21,536 nucleotides of DNA from Candidatus Melainabacteria bacterium. Its GTDB lineage: Bacteria; Cyanobacteriota; Vampirovibrionia; Obscuribacterales; Obscuribacteraceae. Each line of letters starts with the position of its first letter. Position 1 is the first letter of the stretch. Below the pieces are notes generated by a model. The model ran no database searches, was not told the DNA's origin, and saw only the letters and a program-made list of their open reading frames with translations. A program made the position numbers and the translations under genes. This document shows positions 7,070 to 14,479 of this stretch, in pieces. The stretch spans positions 1-21,536 of the forward strand of contig PSRH01000200.1 of the NCBI GenBank assembly GCA_003175915.1, given 5' to 3'.

Positions 7070-9406
7070 CTATTCATTGTCAGGTATGGGGGAGCCTTCA
7101 GGCAGAGTCGGGGAAGTCTTCTGGTAGCGCTCCGAACGACCGGATGTATAGTGCCGTTCGTCGATGACGGTCGGTTCAACTTGGAACAAGTTGGTATCGC
7201 GCGGACCTTCAACTCGCCCGATTTCCTCCGGCAGCTTCAACTGTCCAGGTGATCCAGGCAGAATAATTTCCGGCCGCACCGCCACCACCAGTTCGCTCTC
7301 GTTCTTGGTGAATGACTTCGAACGATAGAGCGCTCCTATGACTGGAATCTCACCGAGTACCGGAGTTTTGATTATGTCTCGTCCGGAGTTGGTCGAAATC
7401 ATACCGGCGATGAACAACTCTTGTCCGGGCTTCATTTCCACCATCGTTTGAGCTTTACGAGTGGTGAAACCGGGAACCGACGATGTCAGCGATGAGGGCT
7501 GGAAGGCCAACACGCTTGAAATCAGCCGCTCTTCTGGAGCTACCTGGAGGTTTATGTTTCCATTTTCCATAAGCACCGGAATGATGTTCAAACGCAAACC
7601 GAACGGTTCGAACACGACTGACTGAGAAGTAGCACCGGCGGCAGCCACCGACTGAATGATCGGAATTTCGCCACCAGCCAGATAGGAAGCCCGTTCTCCC
7701 GATATCGTAACCAGGGTTGGTTCAGCCAATATTCTCGCCCGGCTGTGGGTGATGATCCCCTGAATGACCGGGTTAATCGAAAGGATGCCTGATTGACCGG
7801 CCTGAATACTGGATCCGGAGAAGAAGATATTAGATAGATTGCCCGTCCCGAAAGCCGAGCCACCCGGCGCACCTAAAAGTACAGCACTGGAAATGAGACC
7901 AGGTGCGTTGTTAAGAACGGCTTGACCGAAGCCCGTAGTCGGCAACGCCGTTGCTCCTGGAGTAAACGGCGTCACGGTTGTCGCCGACACGAAACTGGTC
8001 GGACCAACGGTGAAAGGACCCATTCCGGATTGCGCACCCATATTGAAGGGCGGAGCCGAAGACACAACAGCCGGCTGGGCGTTACCACCAGTACCACCGA
8101 TTCCCATGGCGAAGTGGTTGGTGACGAAATTGAAGCCGAGCTGGACACCCAATTCTCTCGCCGCTACCGAGTTCATTTCCATAAAAGTTACATGGAGAAC
8201 GATCAAGGGCACTTTGCGAACTTTGATCAAACTGGTGACCCGACCACCATCACTCGTCATTACCTGAGCCTTGGCGATGTTATTGCCAAGGTTCGGGAAG
8301 AAAGTGTATTTGTCGACTGAACTCAGTTGGGCCAATTGTCCGGCTTGTCCACCACCGCCAGCACCACCGCCGGCTGCCGATGTTTCACCGATGCGGGCAT
8401 TGATCAAGCGGCTATTCGCCACCTGAATGTTCATGCCTCTATCATCCATAAATACGTTGGCGGAACCAAAAGCTTTGATTACCGACTCAGGATGGTCGAC
8501 GTCTCCCAAAAGAAGGACACGATCACTGCCAGCAACCGAAAACGCTTTAACAATGATGCGCGGATCGATTTCTCGAAGTGCGGACTGCAGTTGCGAGAAG
8601 TCGCGCGCTACTCTTAAATCGATCGCCATGGAATTGCCGGCATCGTCCCAGAGCACTAGAGTTGCTCCGCCGGGGCTCTTGCCAAGAAGCACGATTTGGT
8701 TTTCAGCAACCACTACCGGTTCTGCTATAGAAGGATCACTTATAGAGGTTCGAACAATTTTGTTCTTCAATTTGAAGGTTCGCGATTGCGAAACCTTTAG
8801 ATCGATAACATTGCTCGACTTGAATTCTTCCAGATCCACCGTCCCCGTAACTACTGGCGGTATCGGAGTGGTTGGCACTCTTTGATCGCCTTGAGCGATC
8901 AATTGATCTGGGGCAAGTTGCGCCAGCAAATGTTTGGCTTTAGGAGCCTTCAATCCGTCCGCAGGAGCGATGGCAGCATCAGGCACCAAAGCTGGTGTAT
9001 CTACCGCAGATGGTATCGCACCGACTGATATTGTCGATGGTGCTGATAAAGTTGATACCTGTTCAATCCCTGCTGCATCAGAAAGCATAGGATGGATGGT
9101 AAGGGCAGCAGCCGGTACGGCACCGGATAAACCTCCCGCTTCTCTACCCTTGGTCGATAAGAACAATAAGGTATGTCCTTGAGCACCGGTGGTGCTACCT
9201 ACTGACGGTTGCCATCCGGCATTGCCCTTGCGAGCCACATGGACAGCCTTTTTCTTGACGCCACCAGACGTGGTGGGCGTCTTGGCTGATACGGCTATCT
9301 TTTGCCAGATAGCACCAGTTTCGGGCGCCGCCGAAGCCGGCAATAGACTTGCCTGCAATAGCGACAAAGTCCCGCTCAGCGCCAAGCACAACTGGGGCAT
9401 CTTCAT
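7070..9406 (-). CDS. secretin, CpaC/RcpA-like pilus assembly type (copy 1)
   Basis: This is a paralogue of the downstream secretin with the same architecture in 778 residues. It has a signal peptide (MKMPQLCLALSGTLSLLQAS, cleavage near ASAA), a divergent Pro/Ala/Ser-rich region to about residue 185 and the pilus-secretin N domain (about 195-268). A BON-like segment with LLGDVDHPESV follows, then a Gly-rich linker (about 344-356) and the secretin core (about 388-720, with FLAGGE replaced by YLAGGE, and TPVLGEIPVIGALYRSK). The frame is open to 9646, but AGAGGA 8 nt before the ATG at 9406 and the signal peptide fix the start there. Core domains are mostly identical in both copies, while the N-terminal third and the 450-560 insert differ. 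The two may form mixed or alternative rings. Both are probably on one transcript starting near 9479. Confidence 0.88.
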   Translation of the reverse strand: MKMPQLCLALSGTLSLLQASLLPASAAPETGAIWQKIAVSAKTPTTSGGVKKKAVHVARKGNAGWQPSVGSTTGAQGHTLLFLSTKGREAGGLSGAVPAAALTIHPMLSDAAGIEQVSTLSAPSTISVGAIPSAVDTPALVPDAAIAPADGLKAPKAKHLLAQLAPDQLIAQGDQRVPTTPIPPVVTGTVDLEEFKSSNVIDLKVSQSRTFKLKNKIVRTSISDPSIAEPVVVAENQIVLLGKSPGGATLVLWDDAGNSMAIDLRVARDFSQLQSALREIDPRIIVKAFSVAGSDRVLLLGDVDHPESVIKAFGSANVFMDDRGMNIQVANSRLINARIGETSAAGGGAGGGGQAGQLAQLSSVDKYTFFPNLGNNIAKAQVMTSDGGRVTSLIKVRKVPLIVLHVTFMEMNSVAARELGVQLGFNFVTNHFAMGIGGTGGNAQPAVVSSAPPFNMGAQSGMGPFTVGPTSFVSATTVTPFTPGATALPTTGFGQAVLNNAPGLISSAVLLGAPGGSAFGTGNLSNIFFSGSSIQAGQSGILSINPVIQGIITHSRARILAEPTLVTISGERASYLAGGEIPIIQSVAAAGATSQSVVFEPFGLRLNIIPVLMENGNINLQVAPEERLISSVLAFQPSSLTSSVPGFTTRKAQTMVEMKPGQELFIAGMISTNSGRDIIKTPVLGEIPVIGALYRSKSFTKNESELVVAVRPEIILPGSPGQLKLPEEIGRVEGPRDTNLFQVEPTVIDERHYTSGRSERYQKTSPTLPEGSPIPDNE

Positions 9407-9475
9407 ACTCAATTTCCTCTTTCCCTTCCTGCTTCCTAACACCGAATAAAATGCAGAGCCGAGATCATTACAGCA

Positions 9476-9488
9476 GGTAATATACCTA
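9476..9488 (-). promoter_or_regulatory. candidate -10 region with dyad for the secretin pair
   Basis: On the minus strand TATATT (complement of 9479-9484) is a good -10 match lying 73 nt upstream of the first secretin ATG. It sits inside the near-palindrome AGGTA-N3-TACCT (9476-9488), so a regulator could cover it. No convincing -35 hexamer is visible at 16-18 nt, so activation may be needed. Tentative. Confidence 0.3.
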
Positions 9489-10073
9489 CTTGACGGAAAG
9501 CTTAACACGTCTTCTCGTGATGTGCACGGATCTTTTTTCATACCTTTTACAGAATATCGGAGACTCGAAAAATTCTTCTGGATATCGGCAGCGTATACAG
9601 GGCAAGACTGCCGCTCATTGCCCTTTTCTGGATATAGGGCAGACACATTTTTGGACGAAGCGTGCCATTACATATGGCATTGAATATGGCATCGCATATG
9701 CCATTATATGCGGCATTACGTTGTCAACCACCAGTGGTGCCTAGCTAGGCACCACCCCCGCCACCGGAATGCCACCATTGAATGTCAAGCGGTTTCAGCC
9801 GGATATCCATTAGTCATGCACTGGTTAGACCACGCCACTACCGGCGAAGCCGGGGTATGGCCATTTATATGCCATTACATATGGAGCATTAATCACCACG
9901 ACATACAAATTCGTTCGCTAATCGCATTTGGTGCCTGGCGCGCCACCAAATTGCCACCACTTAAATGTCAAGTACTGGGACCGGTCCTGACGCCTTCTAC
10001 TTGGCTAAGATTTATCCGACAAAAGGTAGCCCCCTTTTTGCCAGACAGAATTCGCCAGACCCTAATCCTTGTA
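9489..10073. repeat. palindrome-rich intergenic region with degenerate direct repeat
   Basis: I see no credible gene here. Short open frames lack ribosome sites and protein-like composition. Instead the segment holds GCCATTACATATGG twice (9664-9677 and 9871-9884). Each copy is followed in the same order by GGTGCCT (9736, 9930), TGCCACCA (9770, 9952) and AATGTCAAG (9781, 9964), that is, a degenerate direct repeat of about 110-125 bases. Each unit carries a dyad: the perfect 18-base palindrome 9736-9753 in the first, and TTTGGTG...CACCAAA around GGCGCGCC (9927-9950) in the second. Further dyads are CGGCAG/CTGCCG and GGGCAA/TTGCCC near 9585-9625, CCGGC-GAA-GCCGG at 9841-9853 and GGACCGGTCC at 9978-9987. 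CATATG occurs three times within these units. It could be a regulatory region, a structured RNA or a decayed small mobile element. Confidence 0.6.
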
Positions 10074-10243
10074 TTAGATAATGTTATATACTCGTGAGGA
10101 ATGTTCCTGGGGGTTCGTTTGGCTAGAGCTGCTTTCGTTTCCAGACTGTTCCCTCAAGAGATTTGGTCCAAGGCCTAGCGTGAAAAGTGAAAAGCGTGCC
10201 CATTTGGACAACTTAGGAGAGCGAAGGAGAGAGAAACACAGAC

Positions 10244-10972
10244 GTGGTTGAGCAAAATACTGAGCAGGAAAAGGTGCTGGTTGTTGATGATGAAGCCTCA
10301 ATCAGGCGGATCCTAGAAACGCGCTTGAAGTTAGCTGGTTACAGCGTCGCTACCGCTGCCGACGGACAGGAAGCCCTCGAGCAATTCGGCAGCTTTCAGC
10401 CGGATCTGGTCATTCTCGATGTGATGTTGCCCAAAATGGACGGCTACGAGGTATGTAGAGAGATCCGCAAAACCTCGGACACGCCGATCATCATGCTGAC
10501 AGCTGTGGCTGATGTGTCCAATCGCATCCAGGGGCTGGAAATCGGGGCAGACGATTATGTGGTAAAGCCCTTCAGCCCAAGCGAACTAGAAGCCCGGATT
10601 AAGGCGGTATTACGACGTACGGTAGAGAGACATCAAGACGTCGGTCAAAGTAAAAGCACAAATGTCATTACCATTGGCAATTTAAAAATTGATTTAAATA
10701 AACGTCAGGTAACCAGAAAAAATGAGCGTATCCGCCTCACTGGTATGGAATTCAGCTTACTTGAGCTGCTCGTCACTAATTCCGGTAAGCCCTATTCCCG
10801 TGGAGAGATCCTTCAGCAAGTTTGGGCGTACCCGCCGGATCATCGTATCGACACCAGGGTAGTAGACGTGCACATCAGCCGACTGCGCTCAAAGCTGGAA
10901 GAGGATTCCTCCAATCCGGACCTGATTCTGACTGCCCGCGGCATCGGCTACATGTTTCAGAAAATCAACTAA
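10244..10972 (+). CDS. rpaB: OmpR/PhoB-family response regulator, RpaB-like
   Basis: This 242-residue response regulator has a receiver domain (about 10-122) and an OmpR-type winged helix (about 140-240). Receiver residues are intact: Asp15/Asp16, phospho-acceptor Asp59 in LVILDVMLPKMDG, Thr86 and Lys108 in VVKPFSP. The opening EKVLVVDDEASIRRILETRL and the C-terminal DTRVVDVHISRLRSKLE and LILTARGIGYMFQ are close to cyanobacterial RpaB, which with the kinase NblS controls high-light and redox responses and binds HLR1 sites. A member in a non-photosynthetic genome would be expected to govern general envelope or redox stress. The start is GTG with GGAG 14 nt upstream, a rather long spacing. The leader is long and follows the palindrome-rich region. 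A histidine kinase gene lies about 9 kb to the left, but pairing is unproven. Confidence 0.85.
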   Translation: MVEQNTEQEKVLVVDDEASIRRILETRLKLAGYSVATAADGQEALEQFGSFQPDLVILDVMLPKMDGYEVCREIRKTSDTPIIMLTAVADVSNRIQGLEIGADDYVVKPFSPSELEARIKAVLRRTVERHQDVGQSKSTNVITIGNLKIDLNKRQVTRKNERIRLTGMEFSLLELLVTNSGKPYSRGEILQQVWAYPPDHRIDTRVVDVHISRLRSKLEEDSSNPDLILTARGIGYMFQKIN

Positions 10973-10975
10973 TAG

Positions 10976-11045
10976 GCGCTCCGTCGCCTCGGCCAGCCTC
11001 GTCGCCTCCGCTCCGCACGGCTCCTCGCCGCGCCTCGCTCGCTAT
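10976..11045. repeat. low-complexity C-rich tract after the RpaB-like gene
   Basis: These 70 bases consist almost wholly of overlapping CCTCG, GCCTC, CGCTCC and GCTCG words (on the minus strand GAGG, GCGAG and GGAGC), unlike the flanking sequence. There is no good hairpin with a T-run. It lies between the stops of two convergent genes. Nature unknown. Confidence 0.45.
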
Positions 11046-11075
11046 ATTCCAATCGTTTCGCACTTCCATCGCGTC

Positions 11076-11095
11076 AGAAAAACCGCTGTTTTTCT
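11076..11095. terminator. bidirectional hairpin between rpaB and ahcY
   Basis: AGAAAAAC (11076-11083) pairs perfectly with GTTTTTCT (11088-11095) over a 4-nt CGCT loop. Because the stem itself carries a T-rich arm on both strands, it could end transcription from both convergent genes, though the A/T-rich stem is weak. Confidence 0.5.
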
Positions 11096-11117
11096 TACGC
11101 CTGGCAATAAGCTTCGC

Positions 11118-12392
11118 TCAGGTACCGCTCTTCCAGGAGCTCATATATTCGGTCATTTCCGGCGTCAGGCTGTCTATCTCAATGCCTAACGATTTCAATT
11201 TGAGCTGGGCGATTTCCTGGTCAACCGCCTCGGGCAGGACGTTCACTCCAGGTTTGAGCGAGCGCCCCTTTTTGACCAGATACTCAAGAGCCAGGGCCTG
11301 GTTGGCAAAGCTCATATCCATGACTGAGGCTGGATGGCCTTCGGCGCAGGATAGATTGACCAGGCGACCCTCGGCCAGAACATAGATGCGGTTGCCGTTC
11401 TTCAAAACATGCTCATCCATATATGGGCGAACTTGCCGCTTTTGTTTGGCCAACTTCTCGAGCGCTACCAGGTTCAATTCCAGATCGAAGTGGCCGGAAT
11501 TGCAGACGATCACACCGTCTTTCATCCTCTCGAAGTGCTTGCCGTCAATTACGTGGCGATTGCCCGTGACAGTGACGAAGATATCGCCCTCACCAGCGGC
11601 TTCTTCGATGGGCATGACCCGGAAGCCATCCATGACGGCTTCAATCGCACGAATAGGATTGATTTCCGTGACGATTACATTGGCTCCCAGACCTCTTGCT
11701 CTCATGGCGCAGCCTTTACCGCACCAGCCATAGCCCAGCACAACCACGGTCCTGCCGGCAACCAGGCGATTAGTCGCTCGGATAATTCCGTCCAGAGTCG
11801 ATTGACCCGTACCATAGCGATTGTCGAAGAGGTGCTTGGTTTGAGCATCATTGACCGCGATTGCGGGAAAGCTAAGTTTGCCGTCCTTTTCCATCGCCAA
11901 AAGACGAGTTACACCGGTTGTCGTCTCTTCCGTGGTGCCAATCACGTCACCGATCTGGTTACTGCGCTCCATAATCAAGTGGGCCACCAGATCGGAGCCA
12001 TCATCGATAATCAACCTCGGCTTGAAGTCAAGAGCAATCTTGATGTGGCGACGGAAGGTGTCCAGATCTTCGCCCTTAATCGCGTATACGGAAATGCCGT
12101 GTTCCTTAACCAGCGCGGCAGCGACGTCATCCTGGGTGCTCAATGGATTGGAAGCAATCAGTAAGCACTCAGCACCGCCTGTCTGGAGGGTGGTCGCCAG
12201 ATTCGCCGTTTCGCTGGTTATGTGGGCGCAGACAGAGACCTTGAGACCCTTGAGCGGCGTCTCCTTCTTGAAGCGTTCTCTGATCAGCTTCAAAACCGGC
12301 ATGTCGCCACCGGCCCACTCGATCCGCTGCTTGCCAAGATCTGAGAGGGCAAGGTCTTTAACTTCACAGGCTGGCATTAATTTGTTCGTCAC
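11118..12392 (-). CDS. ahcY: adenosylhomocysteinase (S-adenosyl-L-homocysteine hydrolase)
   Basis: This enzyme reversibly splits S-adenosylhomocysteine into homocysteine and adenosine using tightly bound NAD, relieving product inhibition of methyltransferases. The 424-residue length fits the family. Visible landmarks are HITSETANL (57-65), catalytic Asp131, Glu156 in EETTTG, Asn181/Lys186/Asp190 in the NDAQTKHLFDN segment, the NAD-binding GYGWCGKG (220-227) with Glu243, SGHFD (299-303) and the C-terminal signature EGRLVNLSCAEGHP. The start is GTG with GAGAGGG 7 nt upstream. The ATG five codons later has no ribosome site. It follows eno by 26 nt, so the two are almost certainly one operon with transcription from in front of eno. 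No methionine-cycle gene is adjacent. Confidence 0.96.
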   Translation of the reverse strand: MTNKLMPACEVKDLALSDLGKQRIEWAGGDMPVLKLIRERFKKETPLKGLKVSVCAHITSETANLATTLQTGGAECLLIASNPLSTQDDVAAALVKEHGISVYAIKGEDLDTFRRHIKIALDFKPRLIIDDGSDLVAHLIMERSNQIGDVIGTTEETTTGVTRLLAMEKDGKLSFPAIAVNDAQTKHLFDNRYGTGQSTLDGIIRATNRLVAGRTVVVLGYGWCGKGCAMRARGLGANVIVTEINPIRAIEAVMDGFRVMPIEEAAGEGDIFVTVTGNRHVIDGKHFERMKDGVIVCNSGHFDLELNLVALEKLAKQKRQVRPYMDEHVLKNGNRIYVLAEGRLVNLSCAEGHPASVMDMSFANQALALEYLVKKGRSLKPGVNVLPEAVDQEIAQLKLKSLGIEIDSLTPEMTEYMSSWKSGT

Positions 12393-12418
12393 TTTACATC
12401 CCTCTCAATCAGGCCCAA

Positions 12419-13738
12419 CTATTTCCTACTCCCAACAAAAGCAACCTCCTTGCCGGGTCGTTTGCGTTTGAAAGCGCCGGTACCAGCAAATATAGCCGTT
12501 TCGTCCAGGTCCTTTTCGATGCGCAAAAGCTGATTATACTTTGCCGTCCGCTCCCCGCGGCAAGGAGCACCAGTCTTAATCTGACCGCAAGAAACGGCAA
12601 CAGCCAGGTCGGAAATCGTGGCGTCTTCGGTCTCTCCCGAGCGGTGGCTGATCACGTTGGCATAGGCATTCACTTTGGCAAGATTGATGGCATCCAGAGT
12701 TTCAGTGAGCGTTCCTATTTGATTGGGTTTGATCAATACAGCGTTAGCGATCCCCGACTCGATACCGCGGGTGATGCGCTCCGTATTTGTGACGAACAGA
12801 TCGTCGCCGACCAGTTGAATTTTGCCCGCCAACTTTTCTGAAAGCAGAGCCCAACCGGTCCAATCTTCTTCGGCCAGTCCGTCTTCGATGCTGACGATCG
12901 GGTATTTCTCAACGAGGCGCTCGTAGTAGCCGACCATTTCTTCGCTGGACAAATTGAGATTCTCCGTGGCCAGCCTGTATTTTCCTTCTATATAGAATTC
13001 CGTCGAGGCTGGGTCGAGCGCCAGTGAAACTTGCTCGCTCGGTTTAAGTCCGGCGATCTGGATCGCTTCGATAATCAGCTCCAGGGCCTCTTCATTGGTC
13101 TTCAACGAGGGAGCGAATCCTCCTTCGTCACCGACACCGGTGGAAAGTTGCTTTTTGTGGAGCACCGTTTTTAGTGCCTGATAGATCTCAGCACCCCAGC
13201 GCAAAGATTCGGCGAAGGTCTCAGCACCGTGCGGAACGATCATAAACTCCTGAATGTCCACGCCGTCTTGAGCATGCTTGCCACCATTGAGAATATTCAT
13301 GAGCGGCACCGGCAAGACGTTGGCCGAAACGCCACCCAGATAACGAAACAAAGGCATGCCGAGCGAATTGGCCGCAGCCTTGGCAACGGCCAGGCTGACA
13401 CCAAGGGTAGCATTGGCACCAAGCCTAGCTTTGTTACTGGTGCCATCCAGCCGTTTCAATTGCTCGTCGATCGCCCCTTGCTCAAGAGCGCTTGCCCCGA
13501 TAATCGCTTTGCCAATGATCTCTTCGACATTTTTTGCCGCCGTCAGCACACCCTTGCCCTGATACCGGCGGGTATCTTTGTCTCTCAACTCGACGGCCTC
13601 GAAGCTTCCCGTGGAAGCACCAGAGGGAACAGCGGCCCGGCCGGCAGCTCCATCAGACAAGACAATCGTCACCTCTATGGTTGGATTGCCCCGTGAATCG
13701 AGAATCTCCATTGCCGATACTTCGCTAATATGACTCAT
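12419..13738 (-). CDS. eno: enolase
   Basis: Enolase interconverts 2-phosphoglycerate and phosphoenolpyruvate in cytoplasmic glycolysis and gluconeogenesis. The start at 13738 is set by AGGAG 8 nt upstream and by the conserved beginning AMEILDSRGNPTIEV. The open frame extends 36 codons further upstream without homology. In the 439-residue product the general-acid Glu206 lies in GVGDEGGFAP, metal ligands are Asp242, Glu285 (SIEDGLAEEDW) and Asp312 (GDDLFVTN), catalytic Lys337 is in IKPNQIGT, and the signature SHRSGETED (364-372) and IKTGAPCRGER follow. The C-terminus carries about 16 extra residues, mostly basic (from KRKRPGK), past the usual end at GAF. It is transcribed with ahcY and has a leader containing a 20-base palindrome. 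Confidence 0.96.
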   Translation of the reverse strand: MSHISEVSAMEILDSRGNPTIEVTIVLSDGAAGRAAVPSGASTGSFEAVELRDKDTRRYQGKGVLTAAKNVEEIIGKAIIGASALEQGAIDEQLKRLDGTSNKARLGANATLGVSLAVAKAAANSLGMPLFRYLGGVSANVLPVPLMNILNGGKHAQDGVDIQEFMIVPHGAETFAESLRWGAEIYQALKTVLHKKQLSTGVGDEGGFAPSLKTNEEALELIIEAIQIAGLKPSEQVSLALDPASTEFYIEGKYRLATENLNLSSEEMVGYYERLVEKYPIVSIEDGLAEEDWTGWALLSEKLAGKIQLVGDDLFVTNTERITRGIESGIANAVLIKPNQIGTLTETLDAINLAKVNAYANVISHRSGETEDATISDLAVAVSCGQIKTGAPCRGERTAKYNQLLRIEKDLDETAIFAGTGAFKRKRPGKEVAFVGSRK

Positions 13739-13792
13739 TGCCACCGCTCCTGAAAAAAAAGTGTCACTATTTATCGCACAAAATTGGTGCTC

Positions 13793-13812
13793 CATCTGCA
13801 AATTTGCAGATG
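13793..13812. promoter_or_regulatory. 20-base perfect palindrome in the eno leader
   Basis: CATCTGCAAA is followed directly by its reverse complement TTTGCAGATG. It lies 54 nt upstream of the eno ATG and about 18 bases downstream of the candidate -10 box at 13830-13835, so it would be near the start of the eno-ahcY message. A repressor operator is the simplest reading. With no spacer it would make a poor RNA hairpin. Confidence 0.6.
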
Positions 13813-13829
13813 CAATAGGGGTTCGGTAA

Positions 13830-13835
13830 AGTATA
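13830..13835 (-). promoter_or_regulatory. candidate -10 box of the eno-ahcY operon
   Basis: On the minus strand GGATTATACTTT contains TATACT, five of six matches to the sigma70 -10 consensus. No good -35 element is seen at the expected distance. The position overlaps the inverted repeat ATCAGGAT/ATCCTGAT (13845-13852 and 13878-13885), which would span the -35 zone and could be an activator or repressor site. Confidence 0.4.
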
Positions 13836-13844
13836 ATCCTTTTC

Positions 13845-13885
13845 ATCAGGATTCTGGCCCTATCGTAAAGTGACTTGATCCTGAT
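13845..13885. promoter_or_regulatory. 8-base inverted repeat upstream of eno
   Basis: ATCAGGAT at 13845-13852 is perfectly matched by ATCCTGAT at 13878-13885 with 25 nt between. It lies just upstream of the candidate eno -10 box, and also 74 nt before the divergent zinc-ribbon gene, so it could serve both directions. Confidence 0.35.
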
Positions 13886-13958
13886 TCACATCGAAAAGTT
13901 ACCATCACCCCTTTTTGAACAATGGCGTATTTGTTAAACCTAGAAATGATGGACCATC

Positions 13959-14330
13959 GTGGGGAAGTTCCAAGGCGGAAGTTTCCAGGCAATTCAGGAA
14001 TATTTCCAGCAAAAGTTCTGCCGCAACTGCGACTGCCAGTTCGCTTCGGAAGGCATCCAGCTACTCAGGCAGGAACCGGGTGTACTGGTCGTTAGAGTAA
14101 CTTGCAAGGCCTGCGGCCATCCGCTCGGCGTTGCTATCGTCGGAACGGTACTTGAATCTAACAACAATAAAGAACCCGTTTTACCAGCCGATTGGAGCCG
14201 TAAAGATGCCGAGCGCCTGGCCGGCAAAGCGCCGATCTCTTATGATGATGTTTTAGAAGCCCATCAGTTCTTCGACCAGTTGGGCGCCAATTGGGCGCAA
14301 TACCTGCCAAAAACCGGCAAAATCAGCTAG
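13959..14330 (+). CDS. small zinc-ribbon protein of unknown function
   Basis: I do not recognise the family. The 123-residue cytoplasmic product has two Cys knuckles, CRNCDC (Cys21, Cys24, with Cys26 spare) and CKAC (Cys49, Cys52), about 25 residues apart. This is the spacing of a single four-cysteine zinc ribbon. The second knuckle is followed by GHPLGVAIVG, a beta-hairpin-like segment. The C-terminal half contains DWSRKDAERLAGKAPISYDDV, reminiscent of a short helical tail. The start is GTG at 13959, because a stop (13947-13949) precedes it in frame. The ribosome site is weak, so the start is uncertain. It is divergent from eno. A nucleic-acid or protein-binding role is possible but not shown. 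Confidence 0.7.
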   Translation: MGKFQGGSFQAIQEYFQQKFCRNCDCQFASEGIQLLRQEPGVLVVRVTCKACGHPLGVAIVGTVLESNNNKEPVLPADWSRKDAERLAGKAPISYDDVLEAHQFFDQLGANWAQYLPKTGKIS

Positions 14331-14479
14331 AAAATTGTCCAATTTGCGCTAGGATATGCATTGAGGCCTGTGGCATTGCCACATCTCATCAACCCCGCCT
14401 CCTTTTCGGTCCTCCACTTTAACCGGAGAGCTTTGGTACCAGATCCTTCTAAAGTACGATTGGTATTAAAGTCAGTGGC

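Noticed and set aside
4754..9406. Long open frames antisense to the two secretins
   Set aside because: They appear at matching positions in both paralogues because the sense sequence is conserved, and they have no start signals.
9407..9646. An 80-residue N-terminal extension of the first secretin
   Set aside because: The extension has no homology to the paralogue, while the ATG at 9406 has a good ribosome site and begins a signal peptide.
9664..9700. HLR1-type RpaB binding sites implying autoregulation
   Set aside because: TTACATA words are present, but the required second direct repeat at the right spacing is not convincing.
9664..9972. CRISPR array
   Set aside because: Only two degenerate units at uneven offsets, with no constant repeat-spacer length and no cas gene.
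9664..10073. Replication origin
   Set aside because: No cluster of TTATCCACA-type DnaA boxes and no dnaA or dnaN gene nearby; one weak TTATCC is not enough.
9490..10301. Several open frames of 75-129 codons on both strands of the gap before the RpaB-like gene
   Set aside because: They lack ribosome sites, have protein sequences without domain character, and cover the palindromes and repeats. Treated as chance frames.
12393..12418. S-adenosylhomocysteine riboswitch before ahcY
   Set aside because: Only 26 nt separate ahcY from eno, too little for a riboswitch.
13739..13846. A 36-residue N-terminal extension of enolase
   Set aside because: It includes the promoter palindrome and no enolase homology, and AGGAG supports the ATG at 13738.
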